DNA from: Lysinibacillus cavernae
GTDB taxonomy: Bacteria > Bacillota > Bacilli > Bacillales_A > Planococcaceae
Direction of reading: 5' to 3'
Assembly: GCF_009724685.1 (NCBI RefSeq)
Contig: NZ_WMEF01000001.1
Coordinates: 558,001 to 622,000 of the forward strand
DNA length: 64,000 nucleotides
The position numbers were made by a program, and so were the translations under genes. Shown here piece by piece: positions 7,808 through 16,877 of this stretch; position 1 is the first letter of the stretch; the number at the start of each line of letters is the position of its first letter. The notes beneath the pieces were generated by a model that saw only the letters and a list, made by a program, of their open reading frames with translations, had not been told where the DNA came from and searched no databases.

Positions 7808-8881
7808 TTGTTGCTTCGGATATTTCGTTTAACTCTGTTCATGTTCATTGTGCTAATGGTAATGCTTCCACAAATCAGCTTTGCTAGAGGAGGAAGTGGC
7901 TATGCTGTCTTAGATGGCGATACAGGTCGGGTTTTAATAGGATCGAATAGCGATGCACGGTTACCGATTGCTAGCTTAACAAAAATTTGGACAGCTCTCG
8001 TAGCAATCGAAAATAGTGACTTGCAAGATGAAGTCATTATATCATCAAAGGCTGCTACGTCTGAGGGCAGTTCTATTTATTTACAAGCTGGCGAAACGGT
8101 GACTGTAGAAACGTTATTGTATGGCTTAATGCTGCGTTCAGGCAATGATGCTGCTACAGCTTTAGCAGAACATGTAGGGGGCTCTGTTGAAGGGTTTGTG
8201 AAATTAATGAATGAAAGAGCTGTCATTGCTGGCCTTACCAATACCGTTTTTATGAATCCTTCTGGCCTCCATCATGAGGAGCATTTATCTTCAGCAAGAG
8301 ATACAGCTGAGATGTTGAGAATTGCCTTGCAAAATAAAACATTTGAGAAAATTGCTTCAACGGTTCTTTATCGTGCGAATACGGTAAACGGAATGTTATG
8401 GGAAAATAAACATCGGTTATTAAGAGAAGGTTCAGGGGCGACTGCGGAAATAGATGATGATACGGAGCAGCCTGTAAATTCTTTAAGGTCAGCCACTGGA
8501 ACGGCATTTGCAGGAAAAACAGGCTTTACAAAGGTTGCTGGACGTACGCTTGCAACTGCCTTTCAAAAGGACGGGCAAACCTGCATTGTCGTAACGTTAA
8601 ATGCATCAGACGATTGGAATGTACATCGAGGCTTGTCCAATAAAGTATGGCAAGATTATAGCCTTGAAACCGTAGTGAAAAAGGGAAAGTACAATGTCAA
8701 TAAGAAATTGGCTATACGTTTAGAGCAGCCCATCCGCCTACAGTTAAATAAAGAAGAAAAAGAACACGTACGGCAAGTTTTACACGTTTCAAGAAAACGT
8801 CAAGAAGCTGTCTTGTCAATCTTTATTGGTGAAGAGCGTATCTATGCAATACCAGTGAAAGTTGAATCAGCGGATCGTTAA
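7808..8881 (+). CDS. D-alanyl-D-alanine carboxypeptidase (PBP5/DacB-DacF type)
   Basis: A serine D,D-carboxypeptidase that trims peptidoglycan stem peptides outside the membrane. A signal peptide (about residues 1-26, cut after SFA) is followed by the catalytic SLTK motif (S-x-x-K), SGND (S-x-N) and GKTGFTK (K-T-G), in the usual order, and a C-terminal beta-rich domain. In B. subtilis the sporulation enzyme dacB sits at this place between scpB and spmA-spmB; dacF lies by spoIIA. Here neither dacF by spoIIA nor spmAB is present, so the exact orthologue is uncertain. The start is TTG at 7808 or 7811; AAGGAG (7798-7803) fits 7811 slightly better. Confidence 0.88.
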   Translation: MLLRIFRLTLFMFIVLMVMLPQISFARGGSGYAVLDGDTGRVLIGSNSDARLPIASLTKIWTALVAIENSDLQDEVIISSKAATSEGSSIYLQAGETVTVETLLYGLMLRSGNDAATALAEHVGGSVEGFVKLMNERAVIAGLTNTVFMNPSGLHHEEHLSSARDTAEMLRIALQNKTFEKIASTVLYRANTVNGMLWENKHRLLREGSGATAEIDDDTEQPVNSLRSATGTAFAGKTGFTKVAGRTLATAFQKDGQTCIVVTLNASDDWNVHRGLSNKVWQDYSLETVVKKGKYNVNKKLAIRLEQPIRLQLNKEEKEHVRQVLHVSRKRQEAVLSIFIGEERIYAIPVKVESADR

Positions 8882-8902
8882 TAACGATTCGTTGATTTTT
8901 TT
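8865..8902 (+). terminator. Terminator overlapping the end of the carboxypeptidase gene
   Basis: A 16-bp arm at 8865-8880 pairs with 8882-8897 through two G-U pairs and is followed by a run of seven T. The stem includes the stop codon. Confidence 0.8.
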
Positions 8903-9076
8903 GTTTGCTTTAAAGGAATATCCTAGAAAATAGTAGATAATACGATTCACTTTTTTTTGAAATGAGTATACTTAATATAAGGGATTGTTCCTCAAAAAAA
9001 TAGCAAGTGGATTTAGAAACTAGCTAAAGAAAAATTATTACGAATACTCTAAAAATAAATGTGAAATTTGTTTTTC

Positions 9077-9105
9077 TTTAATAATGCTTAAAAGTATGAC
9101 ATAAT
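9077..9105 (+). promoter_or_regulatory. Candidate extended -10 promoter for rluB
   Basis: TGACATAAT (9097-9105) resembles an extended -10 element, with a weak TTTAAT (9077-9082) 17 bp upstream. The rest of the 318-bp gap (8882-9199) is AT-rich and shows no gene. Confidence 0.35.
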
Positions 9106-9199
9106 TTTCACAGATTAGCGGGAAAAATAACCCTATTCATTGGATCGAAATCGAATGATGACGAAAGTGTCAATGTGAAAGAAAACTAGAGGTGAAAAA

Positions 9200-9931
9200 A
9201 TGGAAAGATTACAAAAAGTCATTGCATATGCTGGGGTTGCCTCAAGGCGCAAGGCAGAGCAATTGATTTTAGAAGGCAAAGTAAAAGTGAACGGTGTAGT
9301 TGTTCGTGAGTTAGGAACAAAGGTATCAAATTCCGATACAATTGAAGTAGAAGGCGTGAAACTTGAAAAAGAAGATAAGGTTTATTACTTACTTTACAAA
9401 CCACGTGGAACAATTTCAGCTGTAACAGATGATAAAGGACGCAAAACTGTCACAGATTTATTTCATCATATTCCGCAACGTATTTTCCCAGTTGGTCGTC
9501 TTGATTATGATACATCTGGATTATTGCTATTGACAAATGATGGGGAATTTTCCTATATGTTGACACATCCGAAGTTTAAAATTGACAAAACGTATATCGC
9601 TCGTGTCAAAGGTGTTCCAACAATTGAAGGGCTTAAAAAGCTTCAAAGAGGTATTAAATTAGAGGATGGTAAGACAGCACCAGCTAAGGTGAGTATGATG
9701 TCCTTTGACGAAAAAGCTGGCAAAGCGATTTGTGAAATCACCATTCACGAAGGGCGCAATCGCCAAGTCCGTCGTATGTTTGAAGCAATTGGTACACCTG
9801 TTGTCAAATTAAAACGCGAACGCTTTGCTTTTTTAGATTTATACGGCCTTACTCCAGGAGAATTCCGTGAATTGTCAAAGCATGAAGTAAAGCAACTACG
9901 CGTGTTAGCAGAGACAGGAAAGCTTGATTAA
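9200..9931 (+). CDS. rluB: 23S rRNA pseudouridine synthase RluB
   Basis: It isomerises uridine to pseudouridine in 23S rRNA (position 2605 in E. coli). An N-terminal S4 RNA-binding domain (RLQKVIAYAGVASRRKAEQL) is followed by the RsuA/RluB catalytic domain with the active-site Asp in GRLDYDTSGLLLLTNDGE and the GRNRQVRRMFEAIG motif. It has 243 residues and a GAGGTG ribosome site. The position just before resA is the same as in B. subtilis. Confidence 0.93.
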   Translation: MERLQKVIAYAGVASRRKAEQLILEGKVKVNGVVVRELGTKVSNSDTIEVEGVKLEKEDKVYYLLYKPRGTISAVTDDKGRKTVTDLFHHIPQRIFPVGRLDYDTSGLLLLTNDGEFSYMLTHPKFKIDKTYIARVKGVPTIEGLKKLQRGIKLEDGKTAPAKVSMMSFDEKAGKAICEITIHEGRNRQVRRMFEAIGTPVVKLKRERFAFLDLYGLTPGEFRELSKHEVKQLRVLAETGKLD

Positions 9932-9944
9932 AGGAACTTTGCCA

Positions 9945-9994
9945 AAAGAAAGTGTGGATACCACAAGCGGTATTTGAATGTTTACACTTTCTTT
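9945..9994 (+). terminator. Nested inverted repeat downstream of rluB, possible terminator
   Basis: An outer 11-bp stem AAAGAAAGTGT / ACACTTTCTTT encloses an inner ATACC / GGTAT stem. There is no proper T-tract, so termination is uncertain. The 335-bp gap 9932-10266 otherwise holds the resA promoter region. Confidence 0.4.
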
Positions 9995-10052
9995 GTGGTG
10001 AAATCGTTCATAAATCATTCATAATTAATAGCTAAGTGTTTTTGTATCATTT

Positions 10053-10061
10053 TGCTATAAT
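10053..10061 (+). promoter_or_regulatory. Extended -10 promoter upstream of resA
   Basis: TGCTATAAT is a perfect extended -10 (TGnTATAAT) about 200 bp before resA; no good -35 is seen. In B. subtilis the resA operon is activated by ResD, which would fit a promoter lacking a -35, but I cannot assign a ResD site. Confidence 0.5.
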
Positions 10062-10266
10062 AGGTGAGAATAGTACACCTAGTAACAGTTTGTACAAAAA
10101 GAACTGTTGCATAGCTAATCTGGTATTGTTGACGTCAATTTGAAAGAAGTTTTTGCATACATAAAGACGTATATAAAATTAAAAAGTTCTATTGAGTCTT
10201 TGTAATGTAAAAGCTTTGCGTCTACAAAGTTTACGCTGAACCGTAATTGATAGGGGGTTTATTAAC

Positions 10267-10800
10267 TTGGAGAAAAAGAAAAAGCGTCTCGTACTGCGAA
10301 CTGTCATTTTAGCAGTGTTAGCATTGGCAATCGGGTACACAGTATATGGAACAGCGACAAAGGAAAAAGTAGAGTTAGTGGCAGTAGGCTCTGAAGCACC
10401 TGACTTCACGTTAGTAGATTTAAACGGTGAAAAACATAAATTGTCGGATTATAAAGGACAAGGGGTATTTTTAAATTTCTGGGGAACTTGGTGTAAACCT
10501 TGTGAGAAGGAAATGCCTGCGATGGATAATCAGTATCAAGTGTTTAAAGATCAAAATGTACAAACATTAGCTGTTAATATCGCTCAAACGGATTTTGAAG
10601 TGCAGAACTTTGTCGATCGATATAATTTGACATTCCCAGTAGTCATTGACAAAACGAAAAGTGTTATGACTGCATACAATGTAGGTCAATTACCTGCTAC
10701 AGTGTTAATTGATCCAGAAGGCAAAGTGGCAAAAATTATTACAGGTGAAATGACGGAGGAAGATATTGCTTCGTACATGGAATTAGTGAAGCCGAAATAA
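10267..10800 (+). CDS. resA: Thiol-disulfide oxidoreductase ResA
   Basis: A membrane-anchored thioredoxin-like protein that reduces the haem-binding cysteines of apocytochrome c on the outer face. An uncleaved signal anchor spans about residues 8-27. A TlpA/ResA-type thioredoxin domain follows with the active-site pair Cys76/Cys79 in GTWCKPCEKEMP and the cis-Pro region QLPATVLID. The TTG start follows TAGGGGG by 8-9 nt. resB follows within 13 nt, forming the resABC cytochrome c biogenesis operon. Confidence 0.93.
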   Translation: MEKKKKRLVLRTVILAVLALAIGYTVYGTATKEKVELVAVGSEAPDFTLVDLNGEKHKLSDYKGQGVFLNFWGTWCKPCEKEMPAMDNQYQVFKDQNVQTLAVNIAQTDFEVQNFVDRYNLTFPVVIDKTKSVMTAYNVGQLPATVLIDPEGKVAKIITGEMTEEDIASYMELVKPK

Positions 10801-10813
10801 GGAGTAAATGACG

Positions 10814-12490
10814 ATGGAAAAAATCATTTGTGCTTGTGGTCATAGTAACCCATACGGCACGAAGCTCTGTGAGAAATGTGGTCGTCCTTTAACCGAAGAA
10901 GAAAAGCAAAATAAAGTAGTTGATATGCGATACGATGGCATGGCCATTCGCTCTAAAACATACAACAAATCATTTGTTGATAAAATATGGAATTTCTTCT
11001 CTAGTGTTAAAGTTGGTATATCCTTAATTATTACCACATTAATTGCTGCTTCAATCGGAACATTACTACCACAAGAGTTTTACGTAAAAGCTTCTGATAT
11101 GGAGAAAGGTGCTTATTACGCAGACGTATATGGTACATTCGGTAAAATTTATTACAAATTGGGCTTATCGGATTTATATAGCTCATGGTGGTTCCAAATT
11201 TTAGTTGGTATGCTGGCTGTATCGATCATAGTGGCGAGTCTTGACCGAGGAATCCCACTTTATAAATCATTAAAGAATCAACGTGTGAAAAGACATGAGA
11301 GCTTTATGAAGCGTCAACGCATTGTTGCAGAAGGACAAGTGACAGCAAGTGCAGAGGAAACGCTTGATAAAGTGGCACAAAAAATGACTGAGATGAGATA
11401 TTCTGTTCGTCGAGATGGTAGCGCTCTCTTAGCTGAAAAAGGACGCTTTTCTCGTTACGGTCCGTACATAAACCATGTCGGTCTCATTATCTTTTTAAGT
11501 GGGGTCATGCTACGTCTAGTCCCAGGCTTCTATGTTGATGAATCGATATGGGTTCGTGAGGGCGAGACACGTGCGATTGCTGGCATGGACGGTTATTTCA
11601 TTGAAAACCGTGATTTCGTTTTAGAGACACATGATAATACACCGCAGGGAGAGCAAGTCAAACAGGGTGTGAATGTAGTTGCTAAAAATTTCCAAACTGA
11701 TATTACATTATACAAACAGCCTGATGACGCACTACCGGGTGATACAGAAAATCTAGAAAAAGTAAAAGATTATTCGATTCGTGTAAACCATCCTTTGAAA
11801 GAAGATGGCTTTGCTCTTTACCAAATGGATTATCGTTTAAATGAATTAAAGCAAATGAATTTTGAATTAATCAATAAGACAACTGAAAAATCACTTGGTG
11901 AGGTTGAAATTGATTTAACAAACCCTAAGAAAGAATACGATTTAGGCAATGGTTCTTCAGTTCAGATTCTTGTCTATACACCAGATTTTGATGGCTTTGA
12001 AAATGGTGAGCCACAAACAAAAACATCTATTCCAAATAATCCAGCATTTTTATTTAAAATGACAACGCCAGAAACACCAGAAGGCGAAGTTAGTTTTGTT
12101 GAAATTATGCAACCTCCTTTAGAGCCGCTTGGTGAAAATAAATATAGAATGAAATTTGCAGCAGCAGAGATGCGTGATATGTCAGGTATTACAGTTCGTA
12201 AAGATAGTACTATTCCTATCCTATTTGTTGGGGGCGTCATCTTTATGATTGGTGTTGCGATTGGTTCTTACTGGAATCACCGTCGTTTATGGCTACAGGT
12301 AGAACCAGATGGCCGGGTGTTAATGGCTGCTCATGTCAATAAAAATATGTTCAGCATGAAAAAGGATTTAGATGCTGTCACTACATTTGCTGCATTGCCT
12401 TCGTATAATGATCAGTTAGAGAAAGATGAGGCTGGCGAAGAGTCCACAAATGGTGGCAATAAAGAAAAGGAAGGTGACAACACCTTATGA
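10814..12490 (+). CDS. resB: Cytochrome c biogenesis protein ResB
   Basis: The Ccs1/ResB component of the system II haem transport and ligation complex, in the cytoplasmic membrane. The N-terminus carries a zinc-ribbon-like set of cysteines (Cys6, Cys8, Cys19, Cys22), also seen in Bacillus ResB. About four membrane helices and a large outer domain follow. I chose ATG 10814, 9 nt after AAGGAG; ATG 10808 is too close to it. The C-terminus is acidic. The stop overlaps the resC start by 4 nt (ATGA). Confidence 0.92.
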   Translation: MEKIICACGHSNPYGTKLCEKCGRPLTEEEKQNKVVDMRYDGMAIRSKTYNKSFVDKIWNFFSSVKVGISLIITTLIAASIGTLLPQEFYVKASDMEKGAYYADVYGTFGKIYYKLGLSDLYSSWWFQILVGMLAVSIIVASLDRGIPLYKSLKNQRVKRHESFMKRQRIVAEGQVTASAEETLDKVAQKMTEMRYSVRRDGSALLAEKGRFSRYGPYINHVGLIIFLSGVMLRLVPGFYVDESIWVREGETRAIAGMDGYFIENRDFVLETHDNTPQGEQVKQGVNVVAKNFQTDITLYKQPDDALPGDTENLEKVKDYSIRVNHPLKEDGFALYQMDYRLNELKQMNFELINKTTEKSLGEVEIDLTNPKKEYDLGNGSSVQILVYTPDFDGFENGEPQTKTSIPNNPAFLFKMTTPETPEGEVSFVEIMQPPLEPLGENKYRMKFAAAEMRDMSGITVRKDSTIPILFVGGVIFMIGVAIGSYWNHRRLWLQVEPDGRVLMAAHVNKNMFSMKKDLDAVTTFAALPSYNDQLEKDEAGEESTNGGNKEKEGDNTL

Positions 12491-13668
12491 GTTTGATTGA
12501 CATAAGTGGAAACCTATTATTTGTAGCGTTTATTGCTTATCTAGTTGCGACGTTATTATTTGGTGGTTCAATTAAGCAAACAAATGCTACTGGTAAGAAT
12601 ACTGGTAGATGGGGCCAGCTTGCCATTGTGGTAACCATTATTGGATTCCTATCACAGCTTGGCTATTTTATTACGCGTTGGATCTATACAGGACATGCGC
12701 CAGTAAGTAATATGTTTGAATTTACGACTGCCTTCGGTATGTTTATCGTTGGTGCGTTTATCTTAATTTATTTTATTTATCGTCTGACTGCACTTGGATT
12801 AGTAGCATTGCCTGTAGCACTTTTAATCATTTCTTATGCAGCAATGTTCCCGAAAGAAGTAAGTCCATTAGTACCTTCGTTACAAAGTCACTGGCTAACG
12901 ATTCACGTAATTACAGCAGCATTAGGACAATCTATTTTAGCCATTAGTGCTGTGGCAGGGCTTATTTACTTATTAAAAGTAGTAGACTTATCAAAGCCTT
13001 CAAAACAACGATTTTGGTTAGAAGCCGTGATGTACTGTCTAGTAGTAGTTGTTGGTTTTGTCGCAGTGACATCTACATTCAGTGCCATGGATTATGAGTC
13101 TAGCTATAATTATGTTGATAAAGAAGGGACTTCTCGTAAAATTATTTACAACTTACCGCCAATTTTCGGTATGAATGAGTACGAAGTGGTTGAAGAACAT
13201 GGTATGTCACCATTAGTAGAAATGCCAGCATTAATTAATGCTAAAAAATTAACAACTGTGGTTTGGTCATTATTGGTAGGGTCTATATTATATTTATTAA
13301 TTCGTTTAATCGCTCGACGACGAATTAGTGCCATTTTCCAACCACTTGTTAAACGTGTTAATTTACAATTACTTGATGAAGTTGGTTATCGTTCAGTGCT
13401 TATTGGTTTCCCTGTATTCTCCCTAGGTGCTCTAATCTTTGCGATGATTTGGGCACAAATTGCTTGGAGTCGTTTCTGGGGTTGGGATCCAAAAGAAGTA
13501 TGGGCTCTTATTACATGGTTATTCTATGCAGCATTCCTGCATTTACGTTTATCAAAAGGCTGGGAAGGTCGAAAATCGGCTTGGTTAGCATTAATTGGTT
13601 TCGGTATAATTTTATTCAACCTAATTGCTGTTAACTTAATTCTTGCTGGTTTACACTCCTACGCGTAA
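12487..13668 (+). CDS. resC: Cytochrome c biogenesis protein ResC (CcsA)
   Basis: A multi-spanning haem-handling protein of system II cytochrome c synthesis, partner of ResB. The tryptophan-rich WWD-type motif is visible near the C-terminus ([19 protein letters not shown]), and about eight membrane helices are predicted across 393 residues. The His residues at [12 protein letters not shown] and FLHLRLS are candidate haem ligands by family analogy. It is coupled to resB by an ATGA overlap. Confidence 0.93.
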   Translation: MSLIDISGNLLFVAFIAYLVATLLFGGSIKQTNATGKNTGRWGQLAIVVTIIGFLSQLGYFITRWIYTGHAPVSNMFEFTTAFGMFIVGAFILIYFIYRLTALGLVALPVALLIISYAAMFPKEVSPLVPSLQSHWLTIHVITAALGQSILAISAVAGLIYLLKVVDLSKPSKQRFWLEAVMYCLVVVVGFVAVTSTFSAMDYESSYNYVDKEGTSRKIIYNLPPIFGMNEYEVVEEHGMSPLVEMPALINAKKLTTVVWSLLVGSILYLLIRLIARRRISAIFQPLVKRVNLQLLDEVGYRSVLIGFPVFSLGALIFAMIWAQIAWSRFWGWDPKEVWALITWLFYAAFLHLRLSKGWEGRKSAWLALIGFGIILFNLIAVNLILAGLHSYA

Positions 13669-13681
13669 CCTGTGAAGCAAC

Positions 13682-13716
13682 AAGCCTTTTCGCTCTAGCG
13701 AAGAGGCTTTCTTTTC
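13682..13716 (+). terminator. Terminator after resABC
   Basis: A 13-bp stem AAGCCTTTTCGCT / AGCGAAGAGGCTT (one G-U pair) with a 2-nt apex is followed by a T-rich tract, separating resABC from resDE. Confidence 0.82.
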
Positions 13717-13745
13717 TTTTCAATATGTGTCACACCATGTACAAT
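13717..13745 (+). promoter_or_regulatory. Candidate sigma-A promoter for resDE
   Basis: TTTTCA (13717-13722), 17-bp spacer, TACAAT (13740-13745). It would give resDE its own promoter in addition to read-through from resABC, as known in B. subtilis. Confidence 0.45.
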
Positions 13746-13777
13746 AGAAGTTAAAGAAAGATTGGAAGAGAGGGATC

Positions 13778-14500
13778 GTGAAAGTGTCAGAAAATATTTC
13801 AGTATTAGTAGTAGACGATGAGGATCGTATTCGCCGCTTATTAAAAATGTATCTAGAGCGAGAAGGATACCTTGTTGACGAGGCAGAAAATGGTGAAGAA
13901 GCGATCGAAAAATCTTTAGAAAAAGAATATCACTGTATTTTACTTGATATTATGATGCCTGAAAAAGATGGGCTAGAAGTGTGTGCTGAAATTCGAGAAC
14001 GCGCAGCAACACCAATTATTTTATTAACTGCAAAAGGCGAGGAAGCGAATCGTGTACAAGGCTTTGAGCTTGGCGCAGATGACTATATTGTAAAACCATT
14101 TAGTCCTCGTGAGGTTGTGTTACGTGTGAAGGCTATTTTACGCCGATCACAGGCATTCTCACCAACGACAAATGCATCCACTTCAAAAGATTTAGTGGTG
14201 TTCCAGCATCTAATGATCGATCATGATGCACACCGTGTTACAGCAGAGGGTATTGAGGTCAATTTAACGCCGAAAGAGTATGAATTACTATACTTCTTAG
14301 CGAAATCGCCAGACAAAGTATTTGACCGTGAACAACTACTGAAAGAGGTTTGGCATTATGACTTCTTTGGTGATTTACGTACAGTTGACACACACGTAAA
14401 GCGATTACGTGAAAAGCTCAACCGAGTTTCTGAGAACGCTGCTAAAATGATTGTGACAGTTTGGGGCGTTGGTTACAAATTTGAGGTTGTCAATGAATAG
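13778..14500 (+). CDS. resD: Response regulator ResD
   Basis: An OmpR-type regulator of aerobic and anaerobic respiration genes, including resA and cytochrome assembly genes in B. subtilis. The receiver domain has the acidic pair VVDDED, phospho-acceptor Asp57 in LLDIMMP and Lys in YIVKPFSP. The winged-helix C-terminal domain carries LTPKEYELLYFLAKSPD and DTHVKRLREKLN. The GTG start follows GAGAGGG; GTG 13784 is an alternative. The end overlaps resE by 8 nt. Confidence 0.95.
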   Translation: MKVSENISVLVVDDEDRIRRLLKMYLEREGYLVDEAENGEEAIEKSLEKEYHCILLDIMMPEKDGLEVCAEIRERAATPIILLTAKGEEANRVQGFELGADDYIVKPFSPREVVLRVKAILRRSQAFSPTTNASTSKDLVVFQHLMIDHDAHRVTAEGIEVNLTPKEYELLYFLAKSPDKVFDREQLLKEVWHYDFFGDLRTVDTHVKRLREKLNRVSENAAKMIVTVWGVGYKFEVVNE

Positions 14501-16265
14501 AATATGGAACAGTGTTGTCGGGAAGCTATGGGTAACCATATTGCTTCTCGTTTCATTTGTATTATTTGTTTTCACGGTATTGATGCTTGAATTTCTTCAA
14601 AACTACCATATGCAGCAAGCTGAAATTTCCTTGCGTCAAACGGCTGCAACTGTGGCGAGTATAGTGGACGACAACGAAACAGCAGAATCTACTTCGGAAT
14701 TATTAAAAGATATATTACCTAAAGGTACCAATGCATTAATTGCTATTAGCCATGTTGAAGTATCCTTTGCAATGCAAGAGGGTGTGAATAAAAAAGAAAT
14801 ACAAGATACCATTTTAGCAAATAAATCTTTTCATGAAGTTTTTCAATCAGATGAACCAATCACCAAAGAAATGATGATGCCTTCTTCGACCGATCAAGAA
14901 AAAATGGAATCCTATGTTGTGCTTGGTTTCCCGTTGAATGTTGAAAATGCAGTACATGGAGCTGTCTTCATCTATCAAAGCCCAGATGCGCTACATAAAA
15001 CGTCTAAGGAAACAACGAAAATTGTATTTTTGGCGGCATTCATTGCCTTTGTGTTGACAACATTTTTTGCGTTTTTCCTTTCTTCACGTATTACGTCACC
15101 ACTAAGAAAAATGCGTGAGTTAGCTTTTGAAATTGCTAAAGGTAATTTTGAAGCAAAAATGCCGACAACTCAAAATGATGAAATTGGTCAGCTTGCCGTT
15201 GCTTTTAACCAAATGGGTCGTCAATTAAAACACAATTTAGAGGTCATCAATCAAGAGAATGAACAGCTTTCAAATATTTTGACATCTATGACAGATGCGG
15301 TTATTACATTTAATCGTGACCGTACAATATTATTAAGTAATCCACCAGCGGAACGCCTTATGCAAAAATGGTTTGTGAACAAAGGCTCACAAAGTGCAAA
15401 ACCAATTCCGCCAGAGTTGTATCATATGCTTGATCATGTGTTGATGTTTGAGGATAAACTAGAAGAGGAAATTGAAATGGATGGGAACTACTATACCTTT
15501 ACAATTAGCCCTCTTTACAGTGGAGAAATGATACGTGGTGCTGTTGCTGTTATTCGTGATATGACCGAACAACATCGCTTAGAAAAACTAAGATCCGATT
15601 TTATTGCCAATGTCTCTCATGAACTACGTACACCAATTGCCATGCTGCAAGGATATTCTGAAGCATTGATGGATGATTTTATTCAGGATCAGGAAGAACG
15701 TAATGAGATAACAAAAATCATTTATGATGAATCCAAACGGATGGGCAGACTGGTTACGGATTTATTAGATTTGGCTCGAATGGAATCAGGGCATATGACG
15801 CTCTATAAAGACGAATTACCGATTAATTCTACATTCGAACGAATCACGCAAAAATTTGCACAGGTGGCAAAGGAAAAGCATGTTCGTCTAACATTTGACA
15901 GTGAATTTAATGACGATGCCATCATTAATATAGATGAGGATCGTATTGAACAAGTGCTTACGAATTTAGTTGATAATGCACTAAGACATACAGATGAAGG
16001 GGCAGTCACTGTAAAAATTGAGCAGGAGCCCACATTTGCAAAAATATCTGTACAAGATACAGGTCATGGCATTCCTCAAGATGATTTACCATATGTTTTT
16101 GAACGTTTTTATAAAGCAGATAAGGCACGTACACGTTCCAAAGGTGGTACTGGTCTCGGCTTAGCTATTGCTAGAAATATTGTGAAGGCACACTCAGGAA
16201 CTATTATGGTAGACAGTGTGCTAAAGGAAGGCACGACCTTCACTTTTTATTTACCGTTCGATTAA
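14493..16265 (+). CDS. resE: Sensor histidine kinase ResE
   Basis: The membrane sensor kinase partner of ResD. Domain order: a membrane helix (about residues 8-33), an outer sensing domain, a second helix near 180-200, HAMP, PAS, HisKA with His376 in NVSHELRTPIAM, then HATPase_c (N box NLVDNALRHT, G boxes DTGHGI and GGTGLGLAI). I chose ATG 14493 (MNRIWNSVVGKLW) because GAGG lies 7 nt upstream inside resD and the N-terminus matches B. subtilis ResE. A longer in-frame start at 14469 is unlikely. Confidence 0.95.
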   Translation: MNRIWNSVVGKLWVTILLLVSFVLFVFTVLMLEFLQNYHMQQAEISLRQTAATVASIVDDNETAESTSELLKDILPKGTNALIAISHVEVSFAMQEGVNKKEIQDTILANKSFHEVFQSDEPITKEMMMPSSTDQEKMESYVVLGFPLNVENAVHGAVFIYQSPDALHKTSKETTKIVFLAAFIAFVLTTFFAFFLSSRITSPLRKMRELAFEIAKGNFEAKMPTTQNDEIGQLAVAFNQMGRQLKHNLEVINQENEQLSNILTSMTDAVITFNRDRTILLSNPPAERLMQKWFVNKGSQSAKPIPPELYHMLDHVLMFEDKLEEEIEMDGNYYTFTISPLYSGEMIRGAVAVIRDMTEQHRLEKLRSDFIANVSHELRTPIAMLQGYSEALMDDFIQDQEERNEITKIIYDESKRMGRLVTDLLDLARMESGHMTLYKDELPINSTFERITQKFAQVAKEKHVRLTFDSEFNDDAIINIDEDRIEQVLTNLVDNALRHTDEGAVTVKIEQEPTFAKISVQDTGHGIPQDDLPYVFERFYKADKARTRSKGGTGLGLAIARNIVKAHSGTIMVDSVLKEGTTFTFYLPFD

Positions 16266-16289
16266 TAACGTGTATTGCTATTAATTGGC

Positions 16290-16315
16290 TGTAACTTATA
16301 TGAATGTAAGACGAC
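16290..16315 (+). promoter_or_regulatory. Candidate ECF (SigX-type) promoter of sigX
   Basis: TGTAAC (16290-16295), 16-bp spacer, CGAC (16312-16315). This matches the ECF pattern known for B. subtilis SigX (TGTAAC ... CGAC) and sits 28 bp before the sigX start, as expected of an autoregulated ECF gene. Confidence 0.6.
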
Positions 16316-16343
16316 AAATATTATAGAACGGGGGTGGAGTGCT

Positions 16344-16877
16344 TTGAATGACTCCGTGTTCCATCGACTATACGATGCATATCACCAAGACGTATTCCAG
16401 TTTTTAATATATTTAGTAAAAAACCGTACACTTGCTGAGGATTTAGCGCATGAAGTTTATGTACGAGTATTGCGCTCATATGATCAATTTGCAGGTAATA
16501 GTAGTGAGAAAACATGGCTTTTTGCTATTGCCAAAAATGTTGCGATTGATCATTTTAGAAAGCAAGCTGTACGCCAAAAGCATTCACTTGATTTCTTTGA
16601 CTGGGAAACGGAACAGCTCCATTCAACCACACCATCACCGGAAGATATGTTACAGGCCAGTGATGATTTTATGCAGGTAGCGTCAGCACTTGAACACTGT
16701 ACAGGCGACCAAAAAATGGTTATTGTTATGCGCTATTTTCAGGATTTATCAATTGCCGAAACGGCGCAAATACTAGATTGGACAGAAGCTAAAGTAAAAA
16801 CAACCCAGCATCGAGCCATTAAATTTTTAAGGCAACAGCTACAGCCGATTAGAGAACAGGAGGCGAAACGGCAATGA
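16344..16877 (+). CDS. sigX: ECF RNA polymerase sigma factor SigX
   Basis: A 177-residue ECF sigma factor that in B. subtilis controls cell-surface charge and membrane modification genes. Region 2 is seen in VKNRTLAEDLAHEVYVRVLR, followed by KTWLFAIAKNVAIDHFRKQA; region 4 in MVIVMRYFQDLSIAETAQIL. I chose TTG 16344 because GGGGGTGGAG precedes it and the N-terminus then matches B. subtilis SigX; an upstream in-frame ATG at 16275 is not preceded by a good site. It follows resE and overlaps rsiX by 4 nt, as in B. subtilis. Confidence 0.92.
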   Translation: MNDSVFHRLYDAYHQDVFQFLIYLVKNRTLAEDLAHEVYVRVLRSYDQFAGNSSEKTWLFAIAKNVAIDHFRKQAVRQKHSLDFFDWETEQLHSTTPSPEDMLQASDDFMQVASALEHCTGDQKMVIVMRYFQDLSIAETAQILDWTEAKVKTTQHRAIKFLRQQLQPIREQEAKRQ

